Source: JAOSJT01 sp035362335 | Lineage (GTDB): Bacteria; Bacteroidota; Ignavibacteria; SZUA-365 | Reading direction: 5' to 3' | DNA length: 64,000 nucleotides | Assembly: GCA_035362335.1 (NCBI GenBank) | Contig: DAOSDL010000004.1 | Span: 134,324-198,323, forward strand | Shown: positions 1 to 9,548 of the stretch, piece by piece | Layout: every line of letters starts with the position of its first letter | How positions within the stretch are numbered: the stretch's first letter is position 1 | Notes under the pieces: model-generated | What the model was told of the DNA's origin: nothing | What the model saw: the letters and a program-made list of their open reading frames with translations, nothing else | Database searches by the model: none | Made by a program: the position numbers and the translations under genes

Positions 1-1
1 G

Positions 2-2371
2 ATCGGAAATCCCACCCCGATCACCGGAGGTTTCCTCGCATCGGCAACCGATGCGGAGGTGCGCTATGTCTCATCGCAGACGCAAACCATTCTGCCCGCC
101 ACGTATTTCAACCTCACACTCGCCAATGCCATCAGTAATCCGAAGCTGATCACCGGACCGGTGACCGTCCTCGGCACGCTCTCCATTCCGACCTCGAATC
201 GCCTCGAGATACAGGATCCTCTCATCGTCGAACTCGGTCCGACCGGCATTCTTGCCAACGCGGGATTCCTCCGTGGAAAAATTCGCACAACCCGCTTCTA
301 TGCTGGCGGCGTGCAGAACTTCGGCGGCCTCGGGATCACCTTGGATGCCCCTCCGATTGTGGCCGCCACATCCATCGATCCCGTGATCAACGCCGCACCC
401 GGCACGGTCACCGTAACTTTGCACTCCGGTATCTATCGCTGGGTGAACAACAGACCTTCGATACTCCGCAATTACCTCATACAGGACAGCAACCCGTCGG
501 CGATGACTGTCACGATGAAGGTGGACTACCTGGATTCGGATCTGAACGGGCAAACGGAGTCGGGCCTGCAATTATTCAAATCAAGCGATGCGGGGGTGAA
601 CTGGAGCAATCGACCTGCGACCTTGAACACCTCCACGAACAGCTTCACCCTGTCGTTGTCGGATATTGATGGTTTGTGGACGATGCACGCCAATCCCCCG
701 CAGGGCATGCTCACCGCAAATCCTGCGGCTCTGAATTTCGCGGCGGAAGAGCTTGGTCCCCTACCCGCGACACAGTTGCTCGCTATCGCGAATGCCTATG
801 GAAATGGCTCGATCGTTGAATGGGTCGCCACATCTGGAACGCCGGAAGCTCCGACCTGGCTGAGCCTTTCTCCTGTCCCTGCCTCTGGCGTGAACAGCGG
901 GAATGTCACTGTGCAGATCACACGCAGCAATCTTGCACCGGGCACGTACAGCGGAACGATCACCATCACCGATCCGCATGCGACGAACTCGCCCTTGCTC
1001 GTTCCTGTCACCTACCGCGTGTACGCACAGCGGCGCATCAGCATCGGCGTTGACACATTGCGCATCAAGCTGACCTACAAGAAACCGAAGGTCACTACCA
1101 GCATCCCCGTGATCAACGGCGGCGAATCCTTCGGCCCCGGCATGATTGTGTGGAATGCCGCAACCGCCACACCCTGGTTGCGCATCACGAATGGAGCCGG
1201 CATGGAGGGCGACTTCCTGGGACTCGAGATCGATGCGCATCTGTTCGCCTCGGGCACATACACCGGCGCGCTGACCATCAGCGGGACGAACTCCGTCACG
1301 GGCACACCCATCGTGAATTCGCCGCTGAACGTCGTGGTGTTGCTGGAAGTGGAACCCTGGGACAGCGTGTTGCGCAGCGCCAGCGCCCTGCCCGCGGGGA
1401 GTATCACCACGTTTTACAACGACAAGGGCCATCGCATGGCACGCATCCAGGTAGTGTCGGGAACGATACAGACCTTGAGCATCCGCCTCAATCCCTTCTC
1501 GCTTCCTCGCAATATCCAGCGTCTCAAATACGTGTACCGCCATTACGTGGTGGAAGCCACTGGATCGTACATCGCCAACATGACGCTCTGGTATTCGCTC
1601 AACGAACTCGTGCAAACGGGCATCACCGAGCCATGGAATCTGGGCATGTGGCGACAAAGCCCGCAGCTCTTCTCCTGGTCGCCGATTCCGAGCTACGCCA
1701 ACCATGTCGAACAGGCGGTGACCGGTCTCAACCTCGGCAACCTGAACGGAATCTGGGCCATGGCCGAGCCGTACTTCCCGCTGATTGTGAACGTGAAGAA
1801 CTTCGATGCGCAGTGGCAGAGCGGCAGCTCGTCCGTCTTGCGCTGGACGGATGAACGCGACGTCAGCGAGTTGGGCTATGTCATCGAACGCAGTGCGCGC
1901 AACAGCGACGAATGGCGCTCGCTGGGCATCGTTGCCCGCGGCGAAGGTCGCGAGTACAGCTTTGTGGACGCCGAGGCGGGTTCCACCGACGGCTGGCGCT
2001 ACCGCCTGCTGAGTTTCGACCGCGAGGGCAACGCCCTGCAAACCGAGCCGGTCGAGTTGCTACCGCTGGGAATTCTCTCTTCGGAAGCATTGAAAAATCT
2101 GGGCTACGCTTTGGAGCAAAACGTCCCGAATCCCGTGCACGTGGCGGGTGGAAGCACGTCGATACGATTCACATTGCCCACAGCGTCGGTGATCTCGCTG
2201 CGCCTCGTGGACATGCTCGGTCGCGAAGTGGCCGTGCTTGCCGCGGGTGCGCACAACGCGGGTTCCCATGAACTCCGTCTGCCTGTGGGAACGCTCGAGG
2301 CGGGTTCCTACCTGTACCAACTCGTGACGCCGCAAGGCAGCATCACAAGGCGCCTGTTGATCGTACGCTGA
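2..2371 (+). CDS. Secreted T9SS-sorted protein with BACON-like domains (5' partial)
   Basis: The reading frame is open to the left edge of the window, so the N-terminus and any signal peptide are missing; the GTG at 59 is only the first in-window start codon. The visible ~790 residues are beta-rich. A segment near residues 230-325 (of the part after 59) has the WLSLSP...G-T-Y-SGTITI pattern of BACON/Ig-like domains, and a similar unit follows. Then come an FN3-like segment (VLRWTDERDVSELGYVIERS) and a C-terminal ~85 residues with NVPNP, LVDMLGREV and SYLYQL, ending in a basic tail. That is the T9SS type A sorting domain, so the protein is probably exported across the outer membrane and attached or released by PorU. 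Its specific function is unknown. A strong terminator follows directly. Confidence 0.85.
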   Translation: MGNPTPITGGFLASATDAEVRYVSSQTQTILPATYFNLTLANAISNPKLITGPVTVLGTLSIPTSNRLEIQDPLIVELGPTGILANAGFLRGKIRTTRFYAGGVQNFGGLGITLDAPPIVAATSIDPVINAAPGTVTVTLHSGIYRWVNNRPSILRNYLIQDSNPSAMTVTMKVDYLDSDLNGQTESGLQLFKSSDAGVNWSNRPATLNTSTNSFTLSLSDIDGLWTMHANPPQGMLTANPAALNFAAEELGPLPATQLLAIANAYGNGSIVEWVATSGTPEAPTWLSLSPVPASGVNSGNVTVQITRSNLAPGTYSGTITITDPHATNSPLLVPVTYRVYAQRRISIGVDTLRIKLTYKKPKVTTSIPVINGGESFGPGMIVWNAATATPWLRITNGAGMEGDFLGLEIDAHLFASGTYTGALTISGTNSVTGTPIVNSPLNVVVLLEVEPWDSVLRSASALPAGSITTFYNDKGHRMARIQVVSGTIQTLSIRLNPFSLPRNIQRLKYVYRHYVVEATGSYIANMTLWYSLNELVQTGITEPWNLGMWRQSPQLFSWSPIPSYANHVEQAVTGLNLGNLNGIWAMAEPYFPLIVNVKNFDAQWQSGSSSVLRWTDERDVSELGYVIERSARNSDEWRSLGIVARGEGREYSFVDAEAGSTDGWRYRLLSFDREGNALQTEPVELLPLGILSSEALKNLGYALEQNVPNPVHVAGGSTSIRFTLPTASVISLRLVDMLGREVAVLAAGAHNAGSHELRLPVGTLEAGSYLYQLVTPQGSITRRLLIVR

Positions 2372-2397
2372 TCGGCAGTCGATCACTCCCGATGCGC

Positions 2398-2431
2398 GAG
2401 GCCGTTCCAAAAGGAGCGGCCTCTCCTTTTT
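2398..2431 (+). terminator. Rho-independent terminator after the first gene
   Basis: A perfect 7-bp stem (GAGGCCG at 2398-2404, CGGCCTC at 2417-2423) is followed by a T run at 2427-2431, 27 bases after the stop codon. Confidence 0.85.
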
Positions 2432-2491
2432 CCGCTCACAGGCGCAATGCCTGTGGGAAATGATGGATGAATTTGTCAGATTACGTGCACA

Positions 2492-2510
2492 GGATTCCGC
2501 GGCGGAATCC
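2492..2510 (+). promoter_or_regulatory. Perfect inverted repeat in the mntP leader
   Basis: GGATTCCG (2492-2499) and CGGAATCC (2503-2510) form a perfect 8-bp inverted repeat with a 3-base loop, 44 bases before the mntP start. No T tract follows, so it is not a terminator. It could be an operator or a leader hairpin. Manganese exporter genes are commonly Mn-regulated, but I see no yybP-ykoY riboswitch core here. Confidence 0.4.
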
Positions 2511-2553
2511 CTCGCATGACACGCCCCTATACCCGCAGCGCACCGAAGCTCGC

Positions 2554-3111
2554 ATGGATATCCTCACCCTGCTGTTTATCGCCTTCGCCCTTGCCATGGA
2601 CGCCTTCGCCGTATCGGTATCGGCGGGCGCATGGTTGAAGAAGGCGAATCCGCGCCAGACCTTTCGCTTGGCCTTCCATTTCGGCTTGTTCCAGTTTCTC
2701 ATGCCCGTCATCGGCTGGTTCGCCGGTACGGGATTCTCCTCACTGATAGGCAGCGTGGATCACTGGATCGCGTTCGTCTTGCTCGCCATCATCGGCGGCC
2801 GCATGATCGTCTCCTCGTTGCGCAAGGAAGCCGAGGAGATCCGCAAGGATGTGACGAAGGGATGGTCACTGGTGAGTCTGTCGGTGGCAACCAGTATCGA
2901 CGCGTTGGCGGTGGGACTGAGTCTGTCGATGCTGCGGGTTCACATCGTGCTGCCCGCCATTGTCATTGGCGTTGTGGCGGCGGGTATGTCGTTTCTGGGG
3001 GTACGATTGGGAGAGCGGGCGTCGCATTCGCTGGGTCCGCATGTGGAATTCGCCGGTGGGGTGATACTGGTGCTCATCGGCGTGCGCATTGTGGTGGAAC
3101 ATCTGGCCTGA
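2554..3111 (+). CDS. mntP: Manganese efflux pump MntP
   Basis: A 185-residue inner-membrane protein exporting Mn2+. It has about six hydrophobic helices in two similar halves. The first half begins LLFIAFALAMDAFAVSVSAG and the second has SVATSIDALAVGLSL, each with the conserved Asp followed by Ala and small residues that marks the MntP (DUF204) family. The ORF is open from 2467, but those 29 extra residues are not hydrophobic and not family-like, so ATG 2554 is preferred. The length matches the family (about 185-190). It stands alone, with an inverted repeat in its leader. The convergent mtgA gene ends 6 bases after it. Confidence 0.92.
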   Translation: MDILTLLFIAFALAMDAFAVSVSAGAWLKKANPRQTFRLAFHFGLFQFLMPVIGWFAGTGFSSLIGSVDHWIAFVLLAIIGGRMIVSSLRKEAEEIRKDVTKGWSLVSLSVATSIDALAVGLSLSMLRVHIVLPAIVIGVVAAGMSFLGVRLGERASHSLGPHVEFAGGVILVLIGVRIVVEHLA

Positions 3112-3117
3112 GCGCCA

Positions 3118-3807
3118 TCACTCCTTCGGGATGGTCGCGCCCATGCGTCCCATGACCCACTGAATGCGTCGTTGGATGTAGCGTGTGGGCTCGGCGGGCG
3201 ACCAGCGGCGGGGATTGGGGAGCACGGCTGCGATGGCCGCAGCTTCGCGGCGGGTGAGATCGGCCGAGGATTTGCCGAAATACCGCCTCGCGGCGGCTTC
3301 CACACCGTAAATACCGTCACCCGTTTCAATCACATTGGCATACACTTCAAGGATGCGCTTCTTGCCCCACAGTGCTTCGATCATGTAGGTGAACCAGGCC
3401 TCCAGCCCTTTGCGCACGTAGGTTCGCCCATGCCAGAGAAAGGTGTTCTTGGCTGTCTGCATGGTGATGGTACTCGCTCCACGCACTTTCCTGCCCTTGT
3501 GCAGACGGTTGTAGCGCATGGCATCTTCCATCGCGCGCCAGTCGATGCCGTTGTGCCGCATGAAGCGACCATCCTCGGCGGCGATCACCGCGCGGAACAC
3601 ATTCGGTGACATCTGTTCGTAGGGAATCCACACCCGATGCGCACCGACAGGTTTTCCCTCAAGCAAGCCCTCGTACACGCGGAGATACATCAGCGGTGTT
3701 GCGGGTGGCGGGTAGACGCGAAACAGAGCCACCATCATAACAGCGAGGAAGCACGCAACCCCCGCGCCGCGAAACAACCAACGAATTCCTCGAAAAGCTT
3801 TGCGCAT
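3118..3807 (-). CDS. mtgA: Monofunctional peptidoglycan transglycosylase MtgA
   Basis: A 229-residue GT51 enzyme that polymerises lipid II glycan chains at the outer face of the inner membrane. One membrane anchor spans residues 12-30. The GT51 motifs are VIAAEDGRFMRHNGID with catalytic Glu78, KVRGASTITMQTAKN, KRILEVYANVIETGDGIYGVE with the second Glu170, and AAARRYFGKS. There is no transpeptidase domain, and the length fits MtgA. I chose ATG 3807, which places the anchor at the N-terminus. An upstream in-frame ATG at 3891 would add 28 residues and cannot be excluded. It is transcribed divergently from the Spy-like lipoprotein gene. Confidence 0.93.
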   Translation of the reverse strand: MRKAFRGIRWLFRGAGVACFLAVMMVALFRVYPPPATPLMYLRVYEGLLEGKPVGAHRVWIPYEQMSPNVFRAVIAAEDGRFMRHNGIDWRAMEDAMRYNRLHKGRKVRGASTITMQTAKNTFLWHGRTYVRKGLEAWFTYMIEALWGKKRILEVYANVIETGDGIYGVEAAARRYFGKSSADLTRREAAAIAAVLPNPRRWSPAEPTRYIQRRIQWVMGRMGATIPKE

Positions 3808-3974
3808 GCCCTTATCCGTAAAAAGTAACCCGATAAATATACCGAGAAAATTTCTTACCTTTGCCCTGTATCCGATGTAACCTTTCCCCATTGATGCTGG
3901 TCATACTCCAGTCCTTTCGAATCGGACGCCCTTACTCTCGACATTCCATCACTCATTCACTCTACAGGTGCCCC

Positions 3975-5075
3975 ATGAAACATGCCCTGTCCCTCTCCCT
4001 GCTCGCCCTCGTGCTGTTGGCGACCGCGTGCAGTGACGATCCGCAGTCGAACAGCATGCTCACCGCCCCCGCCTCCAACGGCGCAAGCGTGAACATGAAC
4101 CTCGATCTTGGACAGATCGCGCTCATTGACGAAATGAGCTTCCTCGAAGAAGACATGTCCGTGCTACTCAATTCCTCTCAGCTCTCCACCTATGAGAACC
4201 TGATCACAGCCATGGACGGCGATCGCCGCGGTCCGCGCATGGGTATCGACATGGCCGCCATCGCCTGGTTGAACCTCATCATCCGCGCGAATCCGGATCT
4301 CACCGGAGAGCAAATCAGCGCACTCCGCGATCTGATCCGCCAGTACGCCGAACTGCGCCTTGCAGAAATGAACAGCGGCAAGTCCCGCGAGGAAATCGCC
4401 GAGGCGCTCAAGCAATTGCATGAGCAACTCATCGCCGCCATCAATGCCGCCGTGGGCGACACCGCCGTGCAGAACGCCGAGAAGCTGAAAGCCGAACTCG
4501 AGCAGAAGCGTCGCGAATTGCAGGAGAAACTCGAGCAACTCCGCATCGACCGCGAAGTCGCCCGCATGAAGGCAGCCCTGGGTCTGACGGACGATCAGGC
4601 CGCCGATGTCGCCGCGATCCTGAAGTGGCAGCACGAGCAGATGCGCCTGCTGCGCGAGCAGTACAAGGGCGATCCCGAGGGCTACAAGGCCGCGCTGGCA
4701 GAACTGCTGGCCACCATCGACACCAAGATGACCGAAGCCATCGGTGATCTGTGGACGAAGTGGAAGGAAATCCGCAGCGGCAAGATCCCCATCGATCCCG
4801 CGCAGCGCATCGAACTGCAGATTGCGGAACTCACCAAGCTGCTCGGTCTCACTCCCGATCAGGCCGCCGCGATCAAACAGCTTCTCATCGAGCAGCAAGC
4901 CCAAATCGATGAACTGATGAAAGACACCTCGCTCGATCGTCGCGAATTGGCGCAGCGAATGAACGAGATCAACAAGACCACGCACGAGAAGATTATGTCC
5001 CTCCTCACGCCCGAGCAGCAGAAGCTGTTCCAGCGCTGGAGAATGGGCGGCATCCGTCCGGGTGGCCGCGGATAA
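3975..5075 (+). CDS. Spy/CpxP-like helical lipoprotein
   Basis: A 366-residue lipoprotein: the signal sequence MKHALSLSLLALVLLATAC has a lipobox with Cys19. The mature part is almost entirely helical and charged, with a coiled-coil stretch around residues 150-205. It carries repeated LTxxQ motifs (LTGEQ, LTDDQA, LTPDQAA, and LTPEQQKLF near the end), the hallmark of Spy/CpxP/ZraP-type periplasmic proteins, though it is over twice their usual length and seems to hold several units. ATG 3975 has the weak SD AGGTG. A TAnnTTTG-like element lies at 3856-3863 but lacks a partner TTG at the usual distance. A chaperone or metal-sensing role is inferred from the motif only. Confidence 0.75.
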   Translation: MKHALSLSLLALVLLATACSDDPQSNSMLTAPASNGASVNMNLDLGQIALIDEMSFLEEDMSVLLNSSQLSTYENLITAMDGDRRGPRMGIDMAAIAWLNLIIRANPDLTGEQISALRDLIRQYAELRLAEMNSGKSREEIAEALKQLHEQLIAAINAAVGDTAVQNAEKLKAELEQKRRELQEKLEQLRIDREVARMKAALGLTDDQAADVAAILKWQHEQMRLLREQYKGDPEGYKAALAELLATIDTKMTEAIGDLWTKWKEIRSGKIPIDPAQRIELQIAELTKLLGLTPDQAAAIKQLLIEQQAQIDELMKDTSLDRRELAQRMNEINKTTHEKIMSLLTPEQQKLFQRWRMGGIRPGGRG

Positions 5076-5110
5076 TCGGAGCATACTCCTCCTGACCGTC
5101 ACCACGTGAC

Positions 5111-5150
5111 GCAGACAACCCCGACAGCAATGCCGGGGTTGTCTGCGTTT
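5111..5150 (+). terminator. Terminator hairpin after the Spy-like gene
   Basis: A perfect 13-bp stem (5111-5123 with 5134-5146, GCAGACAACCCCG and its complement) with a 10-base loop, followed by a short GTTT. Confidence 0.8.
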
Positions 5151-5392
5151 ATCGGGTTCATCGAGACCACGCGAACACAGTGATCGGCGAGATTACGACA
5201 TGCGCGCAGGAATTACGGAGAAAGCAGCCCTGCGGATTGCGACGGTCCATCGCATGCTACCAGCTTTGCCAACCACCACCCTCCAGCACATACGCCTTGC
5301 CCCATACGTTCAGCCCTGCGCGTCGAGCGCTTCAAACGCCGCCGACTAGAATTCGATCCTTGTTGGCCGCGTCATCCATCCATCCTCCGTGC

Positions 5393-5437
5393 CCTTTGCG
5401 ACCTTTGCGACCTTTGCGACCACTGCGACCTCTGCGC
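5393..5437. repeat. 9-bp tandem repeat upstream of icd
   Basis: Five near-identical 9-bp units (CCTTTGCGA three times, then CCACTGCGA and CCTCTGCGC) followed by further TTTGCGC copies. The rest of the 5150-5562 gap holds no convincing gene. A possible weak promoter (TTTG at 5438, TACTTTA at 5463) lies just after the repeat. Confidence 0.8.
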
Positions 5438-5562
5438 TTTGCGCTTTGTCCACTTTTTTTTCTACTTTATCAGTATTGTCCGAATCCATACCGGCAATCG
5501 CTGCATCCAGCGTTCATGGCCCCTGCGGGACCCCACAACACTGTACCTACTCTGGAGACATC

Positions 5563-6810
<1,248 letters not shown>

Positions 6811-6825
6811 CAGGAGCACTGTATC

Positions 6826-7188
6826 ATGACACGCTTCACCCTCGTGCTTGCCGTGCTGCTGCTCGCGAGCACCACCTCCATCGCCTCGAGCGATCTGATG
6901 AAGGAAAAGACCGAGCATGCCGAACGCATGTTCCGCAACCTGGCTATCGGCGACCTCGCCACCGTGAAGGAGGAGGCCGACAAGCTGGAGAAGCTCACCA
7001 TCAAGGCGGATTTCGCAGCGATGGGCAAAGAGTACGAGGAGTACGCCACCGAATTTCTGAAAATCGTACGCGCACTCAAGCAGGAAGCCGGACGCAACAA
7101 TCTCGCCGGTTCCTATTACCAATTCACCCGCATGACCGGCGTCTGCTTCGCTTGCCACGACCAGTTGCGCGACAAGCGGAAGCAATAA
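6826..7188 (+). CDS. Small periplasmic c-type cytochrome (cytochrome c'-like)
   Basis: A 120-residue protein with a cleavable signal peptide (residues 1-20, MTRFTLVLAVLLLASTTSIA) and a single heme-binding motif, CFACH at residues 107-111, close to the C-terminus. The body between is helical and charged. One CxxCH at the end of a helical bundle is the layout of class II (cytochrome c'-type) proteins, and the length is typical. It lies 15 bases after icd, so it is probably cotranscribed, although a functional link is not obvious. Electron transfer or heme-ligand binding in the periplasm is inferred from the motif and fold pattern. Confidence 0.75.
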   Translation: MTRFTLVLAVLLLASTTSIASSDLMKEKTEHAERMFRNLAIGDLATVKEEADKLEKLTIKADFAAMGKEYEEYATEFLKIVRALKQEAGRNNLAGSYYQFTRMTGVCFACHDQLRDKRKQ

Positions 7189-7270
7189 GCACGCTGCCAC
7201 GCGATGTGGCGGCACGACAGTCGACGAACAAGGCATTCACACTTCCCCCACGAGAACGAGAAAGGCAGCT

Positions 7271-8392
7271 ATGTATCTCTACCATCAGGGCAAACATACC
7301 CGGCAGGCCCACGTGAACCTGCCCGAGGGCACGTTCGAGGAGGAGCACGGACGGCAGGGATTTTTCGGACCCGTTTCGCATCTGTATCGACTGCATCCCC
7401 CCACGGACTGGACCGACTACCAGGGTCCGCTCCGTCCACAGGCCTTCGACTTCAATCAGGTCGTGCCGTCGGACATGGACGACGCCTCGGGCGGACGCCT
7501 CAAGCTGTTTTACAATGCCGATGTCGCCGTGTCCGTATCGCGCCGCAGCTCCGCCATGCCCTATTATTTCCGCAACGGCGATGGCGACGAATTGCTTTTC
7601 GTGCATGAGGGCAGCGGAACCATCGAAACCGATTATGGCACGCTGCATTACGAAAAGGGCGACTACATTCACATTCCGCGTGTGACCACCTATCGCATCC
7701 ACCCCGACGCGGGCGATTCCTTCTTCCTCATCATCGAGGCCTATCCCCAACTCACCGTGCCGTCCAAGGAACAGAAGGGCCTGATCGGCATGCACGCGCT
7801 GTTCGATCTCTCGGCCATCACGCTGCCTGTGCTGCCCGAGACCTATGAGGAGCGCGCGGGGATTCCGCATGAAATCCGCGTGCAGCGCGAAGGTGTGCTG
7901 TCCAGTGTGGTGTATCCTTTCAATCCGCTCGACGCCGTGGGTTGGAAAGGCGATCTTTACGCGTGGAAAATCAACGTGCGCGACATCCGCCCCGTGATGA
8001 GCCACCGCGTGCATCTGCCTCCGCCAGCCCACACCACTTTTCTCATGAACAACGCCGTGGTATGCACCTTCCTTCCGCGACCGTTGGAGGAGGATGCCGA
8101 CGCTCTGCGCATCCCCTTCTACCACCGCAACTCGGATTACGATGAAGTGCTCTTTTATCACGCAGGCGATTTCTTCAGCCGCGACAATATCAAGCCCGGC
8201 ATGGTGACGCTGCACCCCACGGGCGTGCATCACGGACCGCATCCCAAGGCGCTCGCCAACATGCACAACCTCAAGCGCACGGACGAAATCGCCGTGATGC
8301 TCGATACCTTCAACACACTGCACGTCACCGAGGCCGCGCGCGCTGTGGAATGGTTGGATTACTGGAAAAGCTGGATGCGGAAAGATCCGTGA
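7271..8392 (+). CDS. hmgA: Homogentisate 1,2-dioxygenase family protein
   Basis: A 373-residue protein of the HmgA cupin family, which opens the ring of homogentisate to maleylacetoacetate with non-heme iron in tyrosine degradation. Family features are the N-terminal YHQGKHTRQAHVNLPEG, the cupin strands FRNGDGDELLFVHEGSG and KGDYIHIPRVTTYRI, and the C-terminal metal-site region YHRNSDYDEVLFYHAGDF followed by HPTGVHHGPHP. It is shorter than the human and Pseudomonas enzymes (about 430-445 residues) and resembles the shorter forms of FCB bacteria. The SD AAAGG precedes ATG 7271. No other tyrosine-catabolism gene is adjacent, so the exact substrate is inferred. Confidence 0.85.
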   Translation: MYLYHQGKHTRQAHVNLPEGTFEEEHGRQGFFGPVSHLYRLHPPTDWTDYQGPLRPQAFDFNQVVPSDMDDASGGRLKLFYNADVAVSVSRRSSAMPYYFRNGDGDELLFVHEGSGTIETDYGTLHYEKGDYIHIPRVTTYRIHPDAGDSFFLIIEAYPQLTVPSKEQKGLIGMHALFDLSAITLPVLPETYEERAGIPHEIRVQREGVLSSVVYPFNPLDAVGWKGDLYAWKINVRDIRPVMSHRVHLPPPAHTTFLMNNAVVCTFLPRPLEEDADALRIPFYHRNSDYDEVLFYHAGDFFSRDNIKPGMVTLHPTGVHHGPHPKALANMHNLKRTDEIAVMLDTFNTLHVTEAARAVEWLDYWKSWMRKDP

Positions 8393-8433
8393 TTCCGGCT
8401 TCGGACCGAGGCAGCGGCTGTTGCTTTTCTTTC

Positions 8434-8478
8434 AAAAACACAACGTCGTCCCTTCGCTAGGACGACGTTGTGTTTTTT
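8434..8478. terminator. Bidirectional terminator between hmgA and ricT
   Basis: A perfect 14-bp stem (8438-8451 with 8460-8473) with an 8-base loop, preceded by an A run (8434-8438) and followed by a T run (8473-8478). It therefore ends transcripts arriving from both convergent genes. Confidence 0.92.
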
Positions 8479-8506
8479 CCAACTGTCGACAAGCACGCAG
8501 GTACCG

Positions 8507-9529
8507 TCACGAAGCCCCGCCCATGAGCGCATGCACTTCGTCGAGCGTGAGTCGGTCCCAGGAATTATCCTTGTGGTAATGCACGTAAATGGCATCCTGG
8601 AAAATGTCGATCTTTTCGATTTTACCTTCGCCCTTGCGAGTGACGATGCGGTAATCGAGCGGCGGGAAGCGACGGAGCAATTCCTCGTAGAGCTGTGCTT
8701 CGTAGCCGAGGCAGCATTTGAGGCGGCCGCATTGGCCCGCGAGCTTGAAGGGATTCAGCGTCAGATTCTGCAAGCGCGCCATGTCGGTGGAAATGGGTTC
8801 GAAATTACCGAGCCACGAACTGCAGCATAATTCCCGACCACACACACCGAATCCACCCATGCGCTTCGCTTCGTCGCGCGGGCCGATTTGCCGCAATTCG
8901 ATGCGCGTGCGGTATTCGGCCGCCAGTTCGCGCACGAGTTGACGGAAATCCACGCGTCCATCGGCGGTGAAGTAGAAGGTAATGCGGTTGCGATCGAATT
9001 GGTACTCGACATCCACGAGTTTCATCGGGAGATCGAGTTCCTGGATTTTCTGCAGACAGATATCGAACGCGGTGCGCTCCTGTTGCCGATGGAAACCGAG
9101 TACTCCCACATCCGCATCGCTGGCGCGGCGCAGCACATTGCGCGGTGCCTCCTTGCAGGGACGCATGCGCAGACGGCTTTTCATGTAGGCCATCGATCCG
9201 ATGGCGCCCACCAAACCGAGGTCCACGCCTTTTTCCGCTTCCACGATGACGAACTCGCCCGCCGCGAGATTTTCCACCGCGCTATTGGTGTAGTAGCCGC
9301 GACGCTCACCTTTGAACACCACCTCGACGAAGGGCGTATGGTCGACGTTCTCGCCATTCTTGTCGTCACAGCAACCGGATTTCTCCACGGGAGCGCCAGC
9401 GGGGATGTCGCCCTCCACCGGACCTTCCTCGCTGGTGAACACCAGAACGGCGTCGTCCAACTTGTGCAATTCCGCAGGCACGACGGGGCGCTGTTCGTCC
9501 GTCTCCTGCACTTCTCTATCTGTGGACAT
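8507..9529 (-). CDS. ricT: PSP1-domain protein, RicT/YaaT homologue
   Basis: A 340-residue cytosolic protein of the PSP1 family. The diagnostic Cys-rich stretch is present: FGVCGRELCCSSW followed by QCGRLKCCLGYE, corresponding to the Fe-S/RNA-maturation (RicT) Cys residues known from Bacillus YaaT. A C-terminal tail resembles the FCB form. It begins at ATG 9529 with the SD AAGGAA, 19 bases after holB. The holB-ricT pairing is a conserved gene order, which supports both calls. In Bacillus the RicAFT complex assists RNase Y; the role in FCB bacteria is not well defined. The gene ends at the bidirectional terminator. Confidence 0.88.
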   Translation of the reverse strand: MSTDREVQETDEQRPVVPAELHKLDDAVLVFTSEEGPVEGDIPAGAPVEKSGCCDDKNGENVDHTPFVEVVFKGERRGYYTNSAVENLAAGEFVIVEAEKGVDLGLVGAIGSMAYMKSRLRMRPCKEAPRNVLRRASDADVGVLGFHRQQERTAFDICLQKIQELDLPMKLVDVEYQFDRNRITFYFTADGRVDFRQLVRELAAEYRTRIELRQIGPRDEAKRMGGFGVCGRELCCSSWLGNFEPISTDMARLQNLTLNPFKLAGQCGRLKCCLGYEAQLYEELLRRFPPLDYRIVTRKGEGKIEKIDIFQDAIYVHYHKDNSWDRLTLDEVHALMGGAS

Positions 9530-9548
9530 GGAAATTCCTTTCGGGGCG

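Noticed and set aside
2461..2553. yybP-ykoY manganese riboswitch before mntP
   Set aside because: The conserved core of that riboswitch is not recognisable; only a simple hairpin is present.
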